Assembly: GCA_052326605.1 (NCBI GenBank)
Contig: JBKQMB010000029.1
Coordinates: 35,001 to 99,000, forward strand
Origin: Bog-756 sp052326605
GTDB taxonomy: Bacteria > Actinomycetota > Acidimicrobiia > Acidimicrobiales > RAAP-2
Length of the DNA stretch: 64,000 nt
Direction: 5' to 3'
In this document: one piece after another, positions 51,907 to 60,897 of the stretch
Layout: each line of letters opens with the position of its first letter
Numbering within the stretch: the stretch's first letter is position 1
Position numbers and translations under genes: made by a program
Notes under the pieces: model-generated
The model's input: the letters and a program-made list of their open reading frames with translations, nothing else
Databases searched by the model: none
What the model was told of the DNA's origin: nothing

Positions 51907-52935
51907 CTACCTACCGTGGCGGACCAGTCGGCTGAGGCGGGCGACCAACACCTCCAGGACCAGCTCCGCCGGGAGCGCCGTCGAGCCCCTCACGTCGAGG
52001 TCCGCCTCGGCCAGCAATCCGATGGCCCGGGCAATGCGGGCCGACCCCAGCCGCCCCGCCTGGGCCAGGGCCTTCTTGGCCGGGAACGGACTGCGCAGGC
52101 CGAGGATCTCCGCGGCTTGCGCAGGCGAGGTCACCTCGGCGCCGTCGAGCCGCAGCATCCGCTGGTAGTGACGGTGGAGCACGGTCAGCACCACCAGTGG
52201 ATGCGACTCGCCGGCGGTGATCATCCGATGGAGCACGGCCAGCGCCTTGGTGGCGTCGCCCGCATCCACCGCATCGGTGAGGTCCCACGGGGCCAACGCC
52301 CCTGCCTCGCCCAGGAAGGGCTCGAGATCACCGAGCGACACCGTGGCGCCCTGCCCGTAGGCCGCAGCCAGGGTGTCGAGCAGGCCGAGCAGGCGCCCCA
52401 TGTCCTCGCCCAGGTGGTCGGAGAGGCGGGCCGCCGCCGGGCCGTCGAGGCGGACCGGCCCGCCCTTCAGGTGATCGGCCAACCACTGCGACCGGGCCTT
52501 GCCGGTTCCCACCGAGGTGTCCACCACCTCGCCCACCGCGCCGACCGCCTTGGTCAGCGCCGGGGGAACGGCGCCACTGCCGCCGACCAGTACCAGTGCC
52601 GTGGTCTCGAGTGGGTCGCCGAGGTACGCCACCAACCGCTTGGCGTCCCCCGCCGACAGTTGGCCTGCCTCGCGTACCACCACCACCCGGCGCTCGACCA
52701 GGAACGGGGGGGTCGTGCAGGCATCGATCACCGCCCCGAGGTCGAACTGGTCGACACCGGGCCCGCCGAACTCCTCGACCATCATCGAGGGATCGCCCCC
52801 TCCGACCAGCTGCTCGGTCAGCGCGTGTGCGGCCTGAGCCACCAGGGAGGCGTCGCCGCCCTTCACCAGGTAGGCCGCTCTGGCGGCGACCGGTGCCCCC
52901 TCGGTGCGTGCGGCCGCGGCCGCCCTGGCGCTCAT
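51907..52935 (-). CDS. holA: DNA polymerase III subunit delta
   Basis: 342-residue clamp-loader delta subunit: AAYLVKGGDASLVAQAAHAL, VERRVVVVREAGQLSAGDAK, then ALVLVGGSGAVPPALTK, and a C-terminal helical collar domain (VVLTVLHRHYQRMLRL, PFPAKKALAQAGRLG). ATG 52935 gives the normal length; the longer frame to 53187 is shadow. It is separated from rpsT, its usual neighbour, by about 27 kb, suggesting a rearrangement. folP2-like gene follows upstream after 13 bp. Confidence 0.92.
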   Translation of the reverse strand: MSARAAAAARTEGAPVAARAAYLVKGGDASLVAQAAHALTEQLVGGGDPSMMVEEFGGPGVDQFDLGAVIDACTTPPFLVERRVVVVREAGQLSAGDAKRLVAYLGDPLETTALVLVGGSGAVPPALTKAVGAVGEVVDTSVGTGKARSQWLADHLKGGPVRLDGPAAARLSDHLGEDMGRLLGLLDTLAAAYGQGATVSLGDLEPFLGEAGALAPWDLTDAVDAGDATKALAVLHRMITAGESHPLVVLTVLHRHYQRMLRLDGAEVTSPAQAAEILGLRSPFPAKKALAQAGRLGSARIARAIGLLAEADLDVRGSTALPAELVLEVLVARLSRLVRHGR

Positions 52936-52948
52936 CGGAGGGCTCGCA

Positions 52949-53818
52949 TCACATGCCGCCGACCCGGGCCACGGACCGTCGGGCCCTGCTGAGCGAGGCC
53001 AGCACCTGGCACACCTGACGCTGCGCGCCGACCTCGTGCACCCGCATGACCCGGCAGCCGAGCGCAGCCCCCAGGGCCGTGGCGGCCAACGACGCATCCT
53101 GCCGCTGGGCGATCTCGAGGCCCAGCACCACTCCGAGGAACGTCTTGTTCGACGCGGAGAGCAGCAGCGGATAGCCCAGCTCGGCAAGTTGGTCCGAGGC
53201 CCGCAACAAGGCGAGCGACTGCTCCGCCGTCTTCCCCAGGTCGAGACCGGCGTCGAGGATGATCCGATCGGGCGTCACGCCCGCGGCCAGAGCCCGGGCG
53301 GCACGCTCGAGGAGGAAGGCCCGGACCGAATCGACCACATCGTCGTAGACCGGTTCGGGGTCGGGGACGCGGGGACCCAGGCGGATGTGGGTGGCCACCA
53401 CGGTGGCTCCGGCGGCGGCGGCCACCGGCAGGTACTCAGGGTCGGCAAACCCGCTGATGTCGTTGCCCACGACGGCTCCGACCGCGTAGGCCTCCTTGGC
53501 CACCGAGGCCCTCCAGGTGTCGACCGACAGAGGAATGTCGAAGCGGACGCGGAGCACCTCGATGGCCGGGATGACCCGGTCGAGCTCCTCATCCTCCCCC
53601 ACGGCGGGCCCCGGGCCTGCCTTCATTCCCCCGACATCGAGAAGGTCGGCGCCGCCCTCGACCAGGAGCTCCGCCCTTCGTGCCAGGTCGTCGAGGGCGA
53701 ACGTGGCGCCTTTGTCGTAAAACGAGTCGGGCGTCCGATTGAGGATGCCCATGACGAGGGCACGGTCACCGACGTCGTAGGTCCGGTCCCCGAGTCTGAG
53801 GTTGGTGGCGCGCACCAC
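52949..53818 (-). CDS. Dihydropteroate synthase homologue (FolP2-like)
   Basis: 289 residues of the DHPS fold. The N-terminal signature reads MGILNRTPDSFYDKGATF rather than the active DHPS form MGILNxTPDSFSDGG; the Arg-Thr...PheTyr pattern matches M. tuberculosis FolP2, which was reported to lack DHPS activity. GADLLDVGGMKAGPG, DTWRASVAKEAYAVGA and LLSASNKTFLG follow. It may have another role (no gpgS gene is next to it here). Clusters with holA on the reverse strand. Confidence 0.85.
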   Translation of the reverse strand: MVRATNLRLGDRTYDVGDRALVMGILNRTPDSFYDKGATFALDDLARRAELLVEGGADLLDVGGMKAGPGPAVGEDEELDRVIPAIEVLRVRFDIPLSVDTWRASVAKEAYAVGAVVGNDISGFADPEYLPVAAAAGATVVATHIRLGPRVPDPEPVYDDVVDSVRAFLLERAARALAAGVTPDRIILDAGLDLGKTAEQSLALLRASDQLAELGYPLLLSASNKTFLGVVLGLEIAQRQDASLAATALGAALGCRVMRVHEVGAQRQVCQVLASLSRARRSVARVGGM

Positions 53819-53862
53819 CGTGACGCTATCGGGCGGCGCCGGTCGGCGGTTCCGCTCGCCGC

Positions 53863-54582
53863 TCAGAACAGGCGGGCGGCCAGCGCCTTCCGGTAGTCGG
53901 TGGTGCGGGAATCGTCGGGCCCCAGGGTCTCGAGCAGGTCGAGGAACTCCTGGCGTGCCGAAGGGTCGGCGCGTACCCGGTCCAACAACCCGTCCAGGAG
54001 GTCGGCGACGTCCGCGCCCTGCACGTCGACCCGTTGGGCGGACAGACGGGCCTCGGCCAGCAGGAGCCTCGTCTCGGGCGTCTCGGGAATCCGGTTGAGC
54101 AGTCCGATGGCGTCGTCGGGCTTCCCTTGGGCGATCAGCATCCCGGCCAGGGCGCAGATGGCACCGGGGTGATCGGGCTGCAGCTCCAGTGCGCGCTTCA
54201 GCGGTTCCTCACTGCCCGACCGCACTCCCTCGGCTGCCAGGAGATCGGCGTCCGACGGCGTCGGGCCCAGCCTGGCGACGAATTCGGCAACCGACTCCTC
54301 CGGCAGCGCCCCAATGAACTGATCGACGATCTTGCCGTCCACCAGGGCGAACACCGCGGGGATCGACTGCACCCGAAAGCTGCCGGCGATGGCCGGATTT
54401 TCGTCTACGTTGACCTTGGCCAGTGCCACCGCCCCACCCGTGGCCTCCACCACCCGCTCGATGGTCGGACCGAGCGTCTTGCACGGGCCGCACCACGGGG
54501 CCCACAGGTCCACCACCACCGGGAGCTCGGACGAGCGTCGCAGTACTTCCTCCTCGAACGTGGCATCGGTGACATCGACCAT
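53863..54582 (-). CDS. Thioredoxin-TPR co-chaperone (CnoX/YbbN-like)
   Basis: 239 residues: an N-terminal thioredoxin domain with WCGPC (Cys31, Cys34) followed by TPR-like helices (EPLKRALELQPDHPGAICAL, LLNRIPETPETRLLLAEARL). YbbN/CnoX proteins protect unfolding substrates under oxidative stress; CnoX of E. coli lacks the first Cys, this one retains both. ATG 54582 fits the domain start. It faces the phosphotransferase gene across 107 bp. Confidence 0.9.
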   Translation of the reverse strand: MVDVTDATFEEEVLRRSSELPVVVDLWAPWCGPCKTLGPTIERVVEATGGAVALAKVNVDENPAIAGSFRVQSIPAVFALVDGKIVDQFIGALPEESVAEFVARLGPTPSDADLLAAEGVRSGSEEPLKRALELQPDHPGAICALAGMLIAQGKPDDAIGLLNRIPETPETRLLLAEARLSAQRVDVQGADVADLLDGLLDRVRADPSARQEFLDLLETLGPDDSRTTDYRKALAARLF

Positions 54583-54689
54583 CTCATGGACGATACCGGG
54601 AGATCCGCCATGGCCGGGCCTTCCCGGGCCGGGGCCGGCCGGCCGCACCTGCTCCGGGGAGAAGCTCCACCGCGGGTAGCGTCGTAGGC

Positions 54690-55751
54690 ATGGAAGCCGT
54701 CCCACAGACCGCCGACGCCGATGTCGAGGGAATCGACCGCGCCTCGGTCACCGGGTGGATGGCCGCCACCATCGCCGGGGCAGTGCCGCCGTTCCACTTC
54801 GACCTGATTGCCGGGGGAAGATCCAACCTCACCTACCGGGTGACCGATCGTGCCGGCCACGCCTACGCCCTCCGGCGCCCCCCAGTCAGCCATGTGCTCC
54901 CCACAGCCCACGACATGAAGCGGGAGCACACCGTCATCAGCGCCCTGGGCCGGACCGGGGTCCCGGTGCCCCGCACCCTGGGCCTGTGCACCGACGAATT
55001 GGTCAACGGTGCGCCGTTCTATGTGATGTCCTTCGTCGAAGGCCACATCCTGCGTGACGAAGGCGCCGCCGCCGAGCTCAGCAAGGCCGGTCGGGCGCGG
55101 GCTGGCGACTCCCTCGTCGATACCCTGGCCGTGCTCCACTCCGTCGACGTCGACGCCATCGGGCTCGGTGACTTCGCCCGCCGGGATGGTTACATCGCCC
55201 GCCAGCTCAAGCGGTGGCACGGGCAGTTCACCCATTCGACCGTCGACGGCCAGCCGGGGCCCGCCGTCATCGATCGGGTCCACGAGCTGTTGGCCGCACA
55301 GATCCCCGAGCAGCAGGGTGTGGCCATCGTCCACGGGGACTACCGGCTGGACAACACCGTCCTGGACGACGAGGGCAACGTGCTGGCCATCCTGGATTGG
55401 GAGATCTGCACTCTGGGCGACCCGCTCGCCGACCTCGGGCTCCTGCTGGTCTACTGGGCCGAGCCCGAAGACGGCGACCAGGCACTCCTCGGCGTTGCCC
55501 CGACCACGCTGCCCGGCTTCGCCCGACGCGCAGACCTCCTCGCCCGGTACGCAGCGGCATCCGGCCGAGACGTCTCGTCGGTCCCCTACTACCGGGCATT
55601 CGGATTCTGGAAGCTGGCCTGCATCCTCCAGGGGGTCTACGTGCGCTACGCCGGAGGGGCGGCGGCAGGCGACCGTTCCGGCGTCGATCAGTTCGAGGCC
55701 CATGTCGGGCGCCTGGGTGAACGGGCGCTGGCCGAGGTGGAGTCGCTGTGA
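54690..55751 (+). CDS. Phosphotransferase of the ACAD10/APH type
   Basis: 353-residue aminoglycoside-phosphotransferase-fold protein: GRSNLTYRVTDRAGHAYALR, catalytic HGDYRLDNTVLDDEGNVLAI (HxDxxxxN) and the metal-binding LDWEICTLGDPLADLG. Close relatives are fused to acyl-CoA dehydrogenase domains (ACAD10) and may phosphorylate a hydroxyacyl intermediate in lipid catabolism. A gene encoding a PAC2 protein overlaps its stop (GTGA). Confidence 0.88.
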   Translation: MEAVPQTADADVEGIDRASVTGWMAATIAGAVPPFHFDLIAGGRSNLTYRVTDRAGHAYALRRPPVSHVLPTAHDMKREHTVISALGRTGVPVPRTLGLCTDELVNGAPFYVMSFVEGHILRDEGAAAELSKAGRARAGDSLVDTLAVLHSVDVDAIGLGDFARRDGYIARQLKRWHGQFTHSTVDGQPGPAVIDRVHELLAAQIPEQQGVAIVHGDYRLDNTVLDDEGNVLAILDWEICTLGDPLADLGLLLVYWAEPEDGDQALLGVAPTTLPGFARRADLLARYAAASGRDVSSVPYYRAFGFWKLACILQGVYVRYAGGAAAGDRSGVDQFEAHVGRLGERALAEVESL

Positions 55752-56656
55752 CCGGCCACAGCTCCGCATCGCTCTACCGGTACGAACCGGAGTGGGAGCC
55801 CCCCTCGGCCTCGCGACTGACCCGTCCCGTGCTCGTGGTCGCCCTCGAGGGCTGGGTAGACGCGGGGATGGGGGCATCCGCGGCCATCGCCGAGCTCCTG
55901 ACCGCAGCGCCGGGCGCCGTCGTCGCCACGTTCGACACCGAGCTGCTCATCGACCAACGCGCCCGCCGCCCGATCGCCCGACTCGAGGACGGGGTCACCA
56001 CGGAGTTGACCTGGCCGGCCATCCGGGTGGTGGCCGGCAAGGACCGGGTGGGCGCCGACCTCCTCTATCTGTCCGGTCCGGAGCCCGACTTCCGCTGGCC
56101 CACCTTCATCGAAGCCGTGGTGGGGCTCGTGCGAGACCTCGGGGTGCGCACGGTGGTCGGTCTCGGGGCGTTCCCGGCACCGACGCCCCATACCCGGCCG
56201 GTGCGGCTGGCATCCACCGTTCCTCCCCAGTCGGTCGAGCTGGCCGGCAGGGTCGGGACCGTGCACGGCACCCTCGAAGTGCCCGCCGGCGTGCAGGCGG
56301 CCCTCGAGGTCTCCCTCGGCAACGCCGGGATCCCGGTGATCGGCCTGTGGGCCCGCGTCCCGCACTATGTGTCGGCCATGCCCTACCCCGAGGCCAGCGC
56401 CGCCCTGATCGAGGGACTGTGCGCCGTGACCGGCACGGTGCTGGACTCCTCTCCACTCCGAGCGGCCGGCGAGGTCACCCGCCAACAGGTGGACGACCTG
56501 ATCGGCGCCAACGACGACCACCTCGAGATGGTCCACCGCCTCGAGGCTGCCCTCGACTCGGAGGAGCTCGATCCGATGGACCTCGATGTGGACGTGCCCA
56601 CCGGCGACGAGATCGCCGCCGAGCTCGAGAAGTTCCTCAGGGGCGAAGGGCACTGA
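55748..56656 (+). CDS. PAC2-family protein
   Basis: 302 residues, beginning RPVLVVALEGWVDAGMGASAA, then ELLIDQRARRPIARLEDG, and later GAFPAPTPHTRPVRL. The family is homologous to proteasome assembly chaperone 2 and is common in actinobacteria with a proteasome; its bacterial role is uncertain. GTG start overlaps the phosphotransferase stop. The last 20 bp overlap the convergent DUF1707 gene. Confidence 0.88.
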   Translation: MTGHSSASLYRYEPEWEPPSASRLTRPVLVVALEGWVDAGMGASAAIAELLTAAPGAVVATFDTELLIDQRARRPIARLEDGVTTELTWPAIRVVAGKDRVGADLLYLSGPEPDFRWPTFIEAVVGLVRDLGVRTVVGLGAFPAPTPHTRPVRLASTVPPQSVELAGRVGTVHGTLEVPAGVQAALEVSLGNAGIPVIGLWARVPHYVSAMPYPEASAALIEGLCAVTGTVLDSSPLRAAGEVTRQQVDDLIGANDDHLEMVHRLEAALDSEELDPMDLDVDVPTGDEIAAELEKFLRGEGH

Positions 56657-57203
56657 CGCCCGGCCCCTGCGGCACCCACAGCCCACCGCCGTGCAGCCGC
56701 GTCAGGTGTTGGGCGTAGACGTACACGATCACCATCGACACCACCAGCACCAGCACCAGGACCAGCACCAGCACCAGCCAGGCGTTGGTGCGGCGCTTCC
56801 GGCGCTCCTTCAGCCCGGGGAACCCGGCGGTCCCGGCCGTCGGGAGCGACCCGGTGAACGCAGGGAGCTCGGTGACGATCCTCTTCATCTCCTCGATGGT
56901 GGGCGCCGAGGCCAACTCGCGGAGCCGGACCTCGTACTCGTGGGACGCCAGCAGGCCACTCTCGGCAGCACGGTCGAGCAGCAGGCCGTAGCGGTTCCGA
57001 TCGTCGTCGGTCACCGGGCCCCCGTCCACACCGCCCGGCCGGCCTTCGGCCCCGCCGACACCATCGTCCCCCGGGCACCCCGTGCGTGGCGGCGGCACCA
57101 CCGCATCCCCGTAACCGGCCAGTTCGGGGACCGCACGCGGCCCCCCGGGACCCGTCGGCGGGTCGCCCACCCGGCCGGCGGCACCGTCTTGATGGTTGCT
57201 CAC
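56637..57203 (-). CDS. DUF1707-like membrane protein
   Basis: 188 residues. A Gly/Pro-rich N-terminal half, a DUF1707-like segment (DDRNRYGLLLDRAAESGLL, then EEMKRIVTELP) and one helix made of a low-complexity LVLVLVLVLVV run (about residues 142-165), coded by repeats of CACCAG on the plus strand. DUF1707 proteins are actinobacterial membrane proteins of unknown role. The first codons lie far upstream; a start at VTDDDRN is possible. Overlaps the PAC2 3' end. Confidence 0.7.
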   Translation of the reverse strand: MSNHQDGAAGRVGDPPTGPGGPRAVPELAGYGDAVVPPPRTGCPGDDGVGGAEGRPGGVDGGPVTDDDRNRYGLLLDRAAESGLLASHEYEVRLRELASAPTIEEMKRIVTELPAFTGSLPTAGTAGFPGLKERRKRRTNAWLVLVLVLVLVLVVSMVIVYVYAQHLTRLHGGGLWVPQGPGVSALRP

Positions 57204-57298
57204 TTGTCAATTGTGGGTCACCGGGTATGCCCGTGCAATGACCGGTCGAGCCCATCTCCCCAGGTCCTCTGACCCTGATGGCCGGGATACCGTGGTCC

Positions 57299-58303
57299 AT
57301 GGACATCGACGGGGCAATCGGGTTCGATCCGAGCGGCGTGGTCGAGGCCGCGCAACAGGCGGAGCAGGTCGGGTACGACGGCATCTGGTCGGCCGAGACA
57401 GGCCACGACCCCTTCCTCCCCCTGGTGCTGGCCGCCGAGCACACCGAGCGGTTGCAATTGGGCACCGGCATCGCCGTCGCCTTCGCCCGCAACCCGATGA
57501 CGCTGGCCATGATGGCCAACGACCTCCAGACCATCTCCGAGGGACGGTTCATGTTGGGCCTCGGCTCCCAGATCAAGCCCCACATCGAGAAGCGGTTCTC
57601 CATGCCCTGGTCGCATCCGGCCCCACGGATGCGCGAGCTGATCCTGGCCATCCGGGCCATCTGGTCGAGTTGGTCCGACGGCGGCCGCCTGGCGTTCCGG
57701 GGCGAGTTCTACCGGCACACCCTGATGACCCCGATGTTCGACCCCGGGCCCAATCCCTTCGGCAACCCGAAGATCTTCCTCGCCGCCGTCGGTGAGCTCA
57801 TGACCGAGGTCGCCGGAGAGGTGGCCGACGGCATGATCGCCCATGGTTTCACCACCGAGCGCTATCTGCGCGAGGTCACCGTGCCCGCCCTCGAGCGCGG
57901 TCTGGCGGCCGGCGGCCGGGTCCGTTCCGACATCGAGATCTCCTATCCGGGCATGGTGGTCACCGGAACCGACGACGCCGGCTTCGAAGCGGCCATCGAG
58001 GCCACCAAGAAGCAGCTCGCCTTCTACGGTTCGACCCCCGCCTACCGTGCGGTGCTGGAACTCCACGGCTGGGGTGATCTCCAGACCGAACTCAACAGTC
58101 TGTCCAAGCGGGGGGCCTGGAGCGAGATGGCCGACCTCATCGACGACGACGTGCTCAACACCTTCGCCGTGGTGGGCGCGCTCGACGAGATCGCACCGGC
58201 CGTCCTCCGGCGCTTCGGCGGCGTGGTCGACCGGTTCAGCTTCTACGCCCCCTACGGGATGGACCCCGACAGGTGGGCAGAGATCCTGGCCGGCTTCAGG
58301 TAG
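57299..58303 (+). CDS. LLM-class F420-dependent oxidoreductase
   Basis: 334 residues of the luciferase-like fold (TIGR03617-like by layout: DGAIGFDPSGVVEAAQQAEQ, HDPFLPLVLAAEHTERLQLG, TGIAVAFARNPMTLAMMAND, GRFMLGLGSQIKPHIEKRFS). Substrate unknown. The ORF opens at 57278 but ATG 57299 (MDIDGAIG) better fits the first strand. It converges on leuS with the two stop codons abutting (TAG-TCA). Confidence 0.85.
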   Translation: MDIDGAIGFDPSGVVEAAQQAEQVGYDGIWSAETGHDPFLPLVLAAEHTERLQLGTGIAVAFARNPMTLAMMANDLQTISEGRFMLGLGSQIKPHIEKRFSMPWSHPAPRMRELILAIRAIWSSWSDGGRLAFRGEFYRHTLMTPMFDPGPNPFGNPKIFLAAVGELMTEVAGEVADGMIAHGFTTERYLREVTVPALERGLAAGGRVRSDIEISYPGMVVTGTDDAGFEAAIEATKKQLAFYGSTPAYRAVLELHGWGDLQTELNSLSKRGAWSEMADLIDDDVLNTFAVVGALDEIAPAVLRRFGGVVDRFSFYAPYGMDPDRWAEILAGFR

Positions 58304-60814
58304 TCACACCACGATGTTGACGAGCCTCGGGGGTCGGACGATGACCCGTCGGGGCTCGGCTCCGGCGAGCGCTTCGACCACCAGCGGTGACGCCAGGGCC
58401 AGACGTTCGGCGTCCTCCTCGGAGATGTCGGGGGCCACCTCGATACGATCACGCACCTTGCCGTTGACCTGGATGATCAGGGTCACTGTCTCCTCGGTGA
58501 CCAACTCCGGGTCCGACACCGGCCACGGGAGGGCGTGGATGTGATCACCGTACCGGTGCTCCCACGCCTCGGCGGTCACATGCGGAACCATGGGAGCCAG
58601 CAGGAGGAGCAGGGTGTCGACCGCCTCGTCGATGACGACGCGCCGGCCACCGTCACGGACATAGGGATGCAGCAGGTTGACGAACTCCATGCAGGCCGCC
58701 ACCGCCGTGTTGTACGACCAGCGCTCGTAGTCGCGGCTGACCCGGTCGATCAGGCGGTGGGTGGCCCGTCGGACCTCGAGGTCCCCGGGGGCCAACGGTC
58801 CACCCACGTCCTCGGGTCGCGCTCCGTCGGCACCGACCGCGAGGCGCCAGACGCGATCGAGGAAGCGCCCGCACCCGTCGATCACACTGTCGGTCTGGTC
58901 GGTCCAGTCCACGTCTTCGGCCGGCGGCCCCACGAAGAGGTGGAAGAGCCTGAGCGCGTCGGCCCCGACGGTCGTCAGGTAGCTCGACGGTGCCACCAGG
59001 TTGCCCTTCGACTTGGACATCTTCTTGCCGTCCATCCGGATCATCCCCTGGGTGAACAGGCGGGCGAAGGGCTCGCGCATGCCCTCGGGAGCCAGGCCGA
59101 CGTCGACCAGCGCCTTGGTGAAGAAACGCGCATAGAGGAGGTGGAGGATGGCGTGCTCGATCCCGCCGATGTACTGGTCGACGGGCATCCAGTGGCGTGC
59201 CACCACCGGGTCGAAGGGCAGGTCCGGTGTCCACGGGTCGGTGAACCGGAGGAAGTACCAGGACGAGTCGACGAAGGTGTCCATGGTGTCCGTCTCGCGG
59301 GTCGCCGGCCCGCCGCACACCGGGCAGGTGGTGTTGAGGAACTCCTGGTTGGTGGCCAGGGGTGACTCACCGGTCGGCCGGAACTCGACGTCGTCAGGGG
59401 CCAGCACCGGCAATTCCGCGGTCGGCACCGGCACGATGCCGTGCTCGGCACAGTAGACAACCGGGATGGGACAGCCCCAGAACCGTTGACGGGACACCAG
59501 CCAGTCGCGCAGCCGGTAGTTCACCTTCCGCTCGCCGATGCCTTCCGACTCCAGCCACTCAATGGCGCGGGCCTTGGCGGTGGGGATGTCCAGGCCGTTC
59601 AGCCACTCGCTGTTGATCTTCTCGCCGGTGCCGGTATAGGCGCGCCCGGGTCCACCGTCGGGCCCGCCGTGCTCGTCCCAGCCCGGAGGAGGTTGGACGG
59701 TCCTCACCACGGGAAGGCCGTAGGCCTGTGCGAAGTCCCAGTCGCGGGTGTCCTCGGCCGGAACCGCCATGATGGCGCCCGTGCCGTACCCCATGAGCAC
59801 GTAGTCGGCCACGTAGACAGGGGCGGGCCGGCCGGTGAACGGGTTGATCACCCACGAGCCGGTGAACACACCGCGCTTGGCCAGGCTCGCCGAGCCGCTC
59901 TCCGACATCCGTTCCACGTCGGTGCTGGCCGCGGCCCTCACCCGGAGGTCGGCAACTTCGTCACGGTGGTCCGCCGTGGTGAGGGCATCGACCACCGGGT
60001 GCTCGGGGGCAACTACCGCGTAGGTCATCCCGAAGGAGGTGTCCGGCCGGGTGGTGAACACCCGAAGCGAGAGCGGCTCACGGCCGTCCGAGCCGTCGCG
60101 CCCCTCGACGAACAGGTCGTACTCGGCTCCCTCCGACCGGCCGATCCAATTGCGCTGCATGGTCTTGACCCGCTCGGGCCACTCGAGGTCGTCCAGACCG
60201 ATCAGCAACTCGTCCGCATACCGGGTGATCGCCAGGAACCACTGCTCGAGATCGCGCTTGACCACCAGGTCGCCCGAGCGCTCACACGTGCCGTCGGCCA
60301 GTACCTGCTCGTTGGCCAGCACCGTCTGGCAGCCGGGGCACCAATTGACCGGGGCGCTGGCCCGGTAGGCCAGGCCTGCCTCGAGCAGCCTCTGGAAGAT
60401 GACCTGGTTCCACTTGATGTACTCGGGGTCGTGGCTGCGGATCTCCCGTCGCCAGTCGTACACGGCCCCGAGCGAGGTGATCGACTGCTTCAGTTCGGCG
60501 ATGCGGGCGTCGGTGAAGATCCGCGGGTGGGTCCCCGTCTTGATGGCGGCGTTTTCGGCGGGCAGCCCGAACGAGTCGAATCCGAACGGGGACAGCACGG
60601 CGTGGCCGAGCATCGTCCGATGGCGCACCAGCAGGTCGCCGAAGGTGTAGTTGCGCACGTGGCCCATGTGGGCCGGGCCGGAGGGGTACGGGTACATGGT
60701 GAGCACGTACCACGGAGGCCGGGGGTCGTCGGCATCCACCTCGTAGAAGCCCTCTTCGGCCCAGAATTGCTGCCACTTCTTCTCGATGTCGACGACGTCG
60801 TAGGCCCGTGCCAT
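58304..60814 (-). CDS. leuS: Leucyl-tRNA synthetase
   Basis: 836-residue class I aminoacyl-tRNA synthetase. HIGH motif variant HMGH (49-52), a CP1 editing domain (residues about 220-400, with VAPEHPVVDALTTADHRDE), KMSKS within GKKMSKSKGNLVAPSS near residue 597, and the C-terminal anticodon-binding and KVRDRIEV ending. Length is as expected for bacterial LeuS. No T-box leader is seen in the 80 bp before the start. Confidence 0.97.
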   Translation of the reverse strand: MARAYDVVDIEKKWQQFWAEEGFYEVDADDPRPPWYVLTMYPYPSGPAHMGHVRNYTFGDLLVRHRTMLGHAVLSPFGFDSFGLPAENAAIKTGTHPRIFTDARIAELKQSITSLGAVYDWRREIRSHDPEYIKWNQVIFQRLLEAGLAYRASAPVNWCPGCQTVLANEQVLADGTCERSGDLVVKRDLEQWFLAITRYADELLIGLDDLEWPERVKTMQRNWIGRSEGAEYDLFVEGRDGSDGREPLSLRVFTTRPDTSFGMTYAVVAPEHPVVDALTTADHRDEVADLRVRAAASTDVERMSESGSASLAKRGVFTGSWVINPFTGRPAPVYVADYVLMGYGTGAIMAVPAEDTRDWDFAQAYGLPVVRTVQPPPGWDEHGGPDGGPGRAYTGTGEKINSEWLNGLDIPTAKARAIEWLESEGIGERKVNYRLRDWLVSRQRFWGCPIPVVYCAEHGIVPVPTAELPVLAPDDVEFRPTGESPLATNQEFLNTTCPVCGGPATRETDTMDTFVDSSWYFLRFTDPWTPDLPFDPVVARHWMPVDQYIGGIEHAILHLLYARFFTKALVDVGLAPEGMREPFARLFTQGMIRMDGKKMSKSKGNLVAPSSYLTTVGADALRLFHLFVGPPAEDVDWTDQTDSVIDGCGRFLDRVWRLAVGADGARPEDVGGPLAPGDLEVRRATHRLIDRVSRDYERWSYNTAVAACMEFVNLLHPYVRDGGRRVVIDEAVDTLLLLLAPMVPHVTAEAWEHRYGDHIHALPWPVSDPELVTEETVTLIIQVNGKVRDRIEVAPDISEEDAERLALASPLVVEALAGAEPRRVIVRPPRLVNIVV

Positions 60815-60897
60815 GGCTCACGATGGTACCGGGGCGAAGGCAGGCCTCCGCTCCCGGCGCCGAGACCCGTGGGCCCGGAGCCGGCGGTTCGTGAGGG

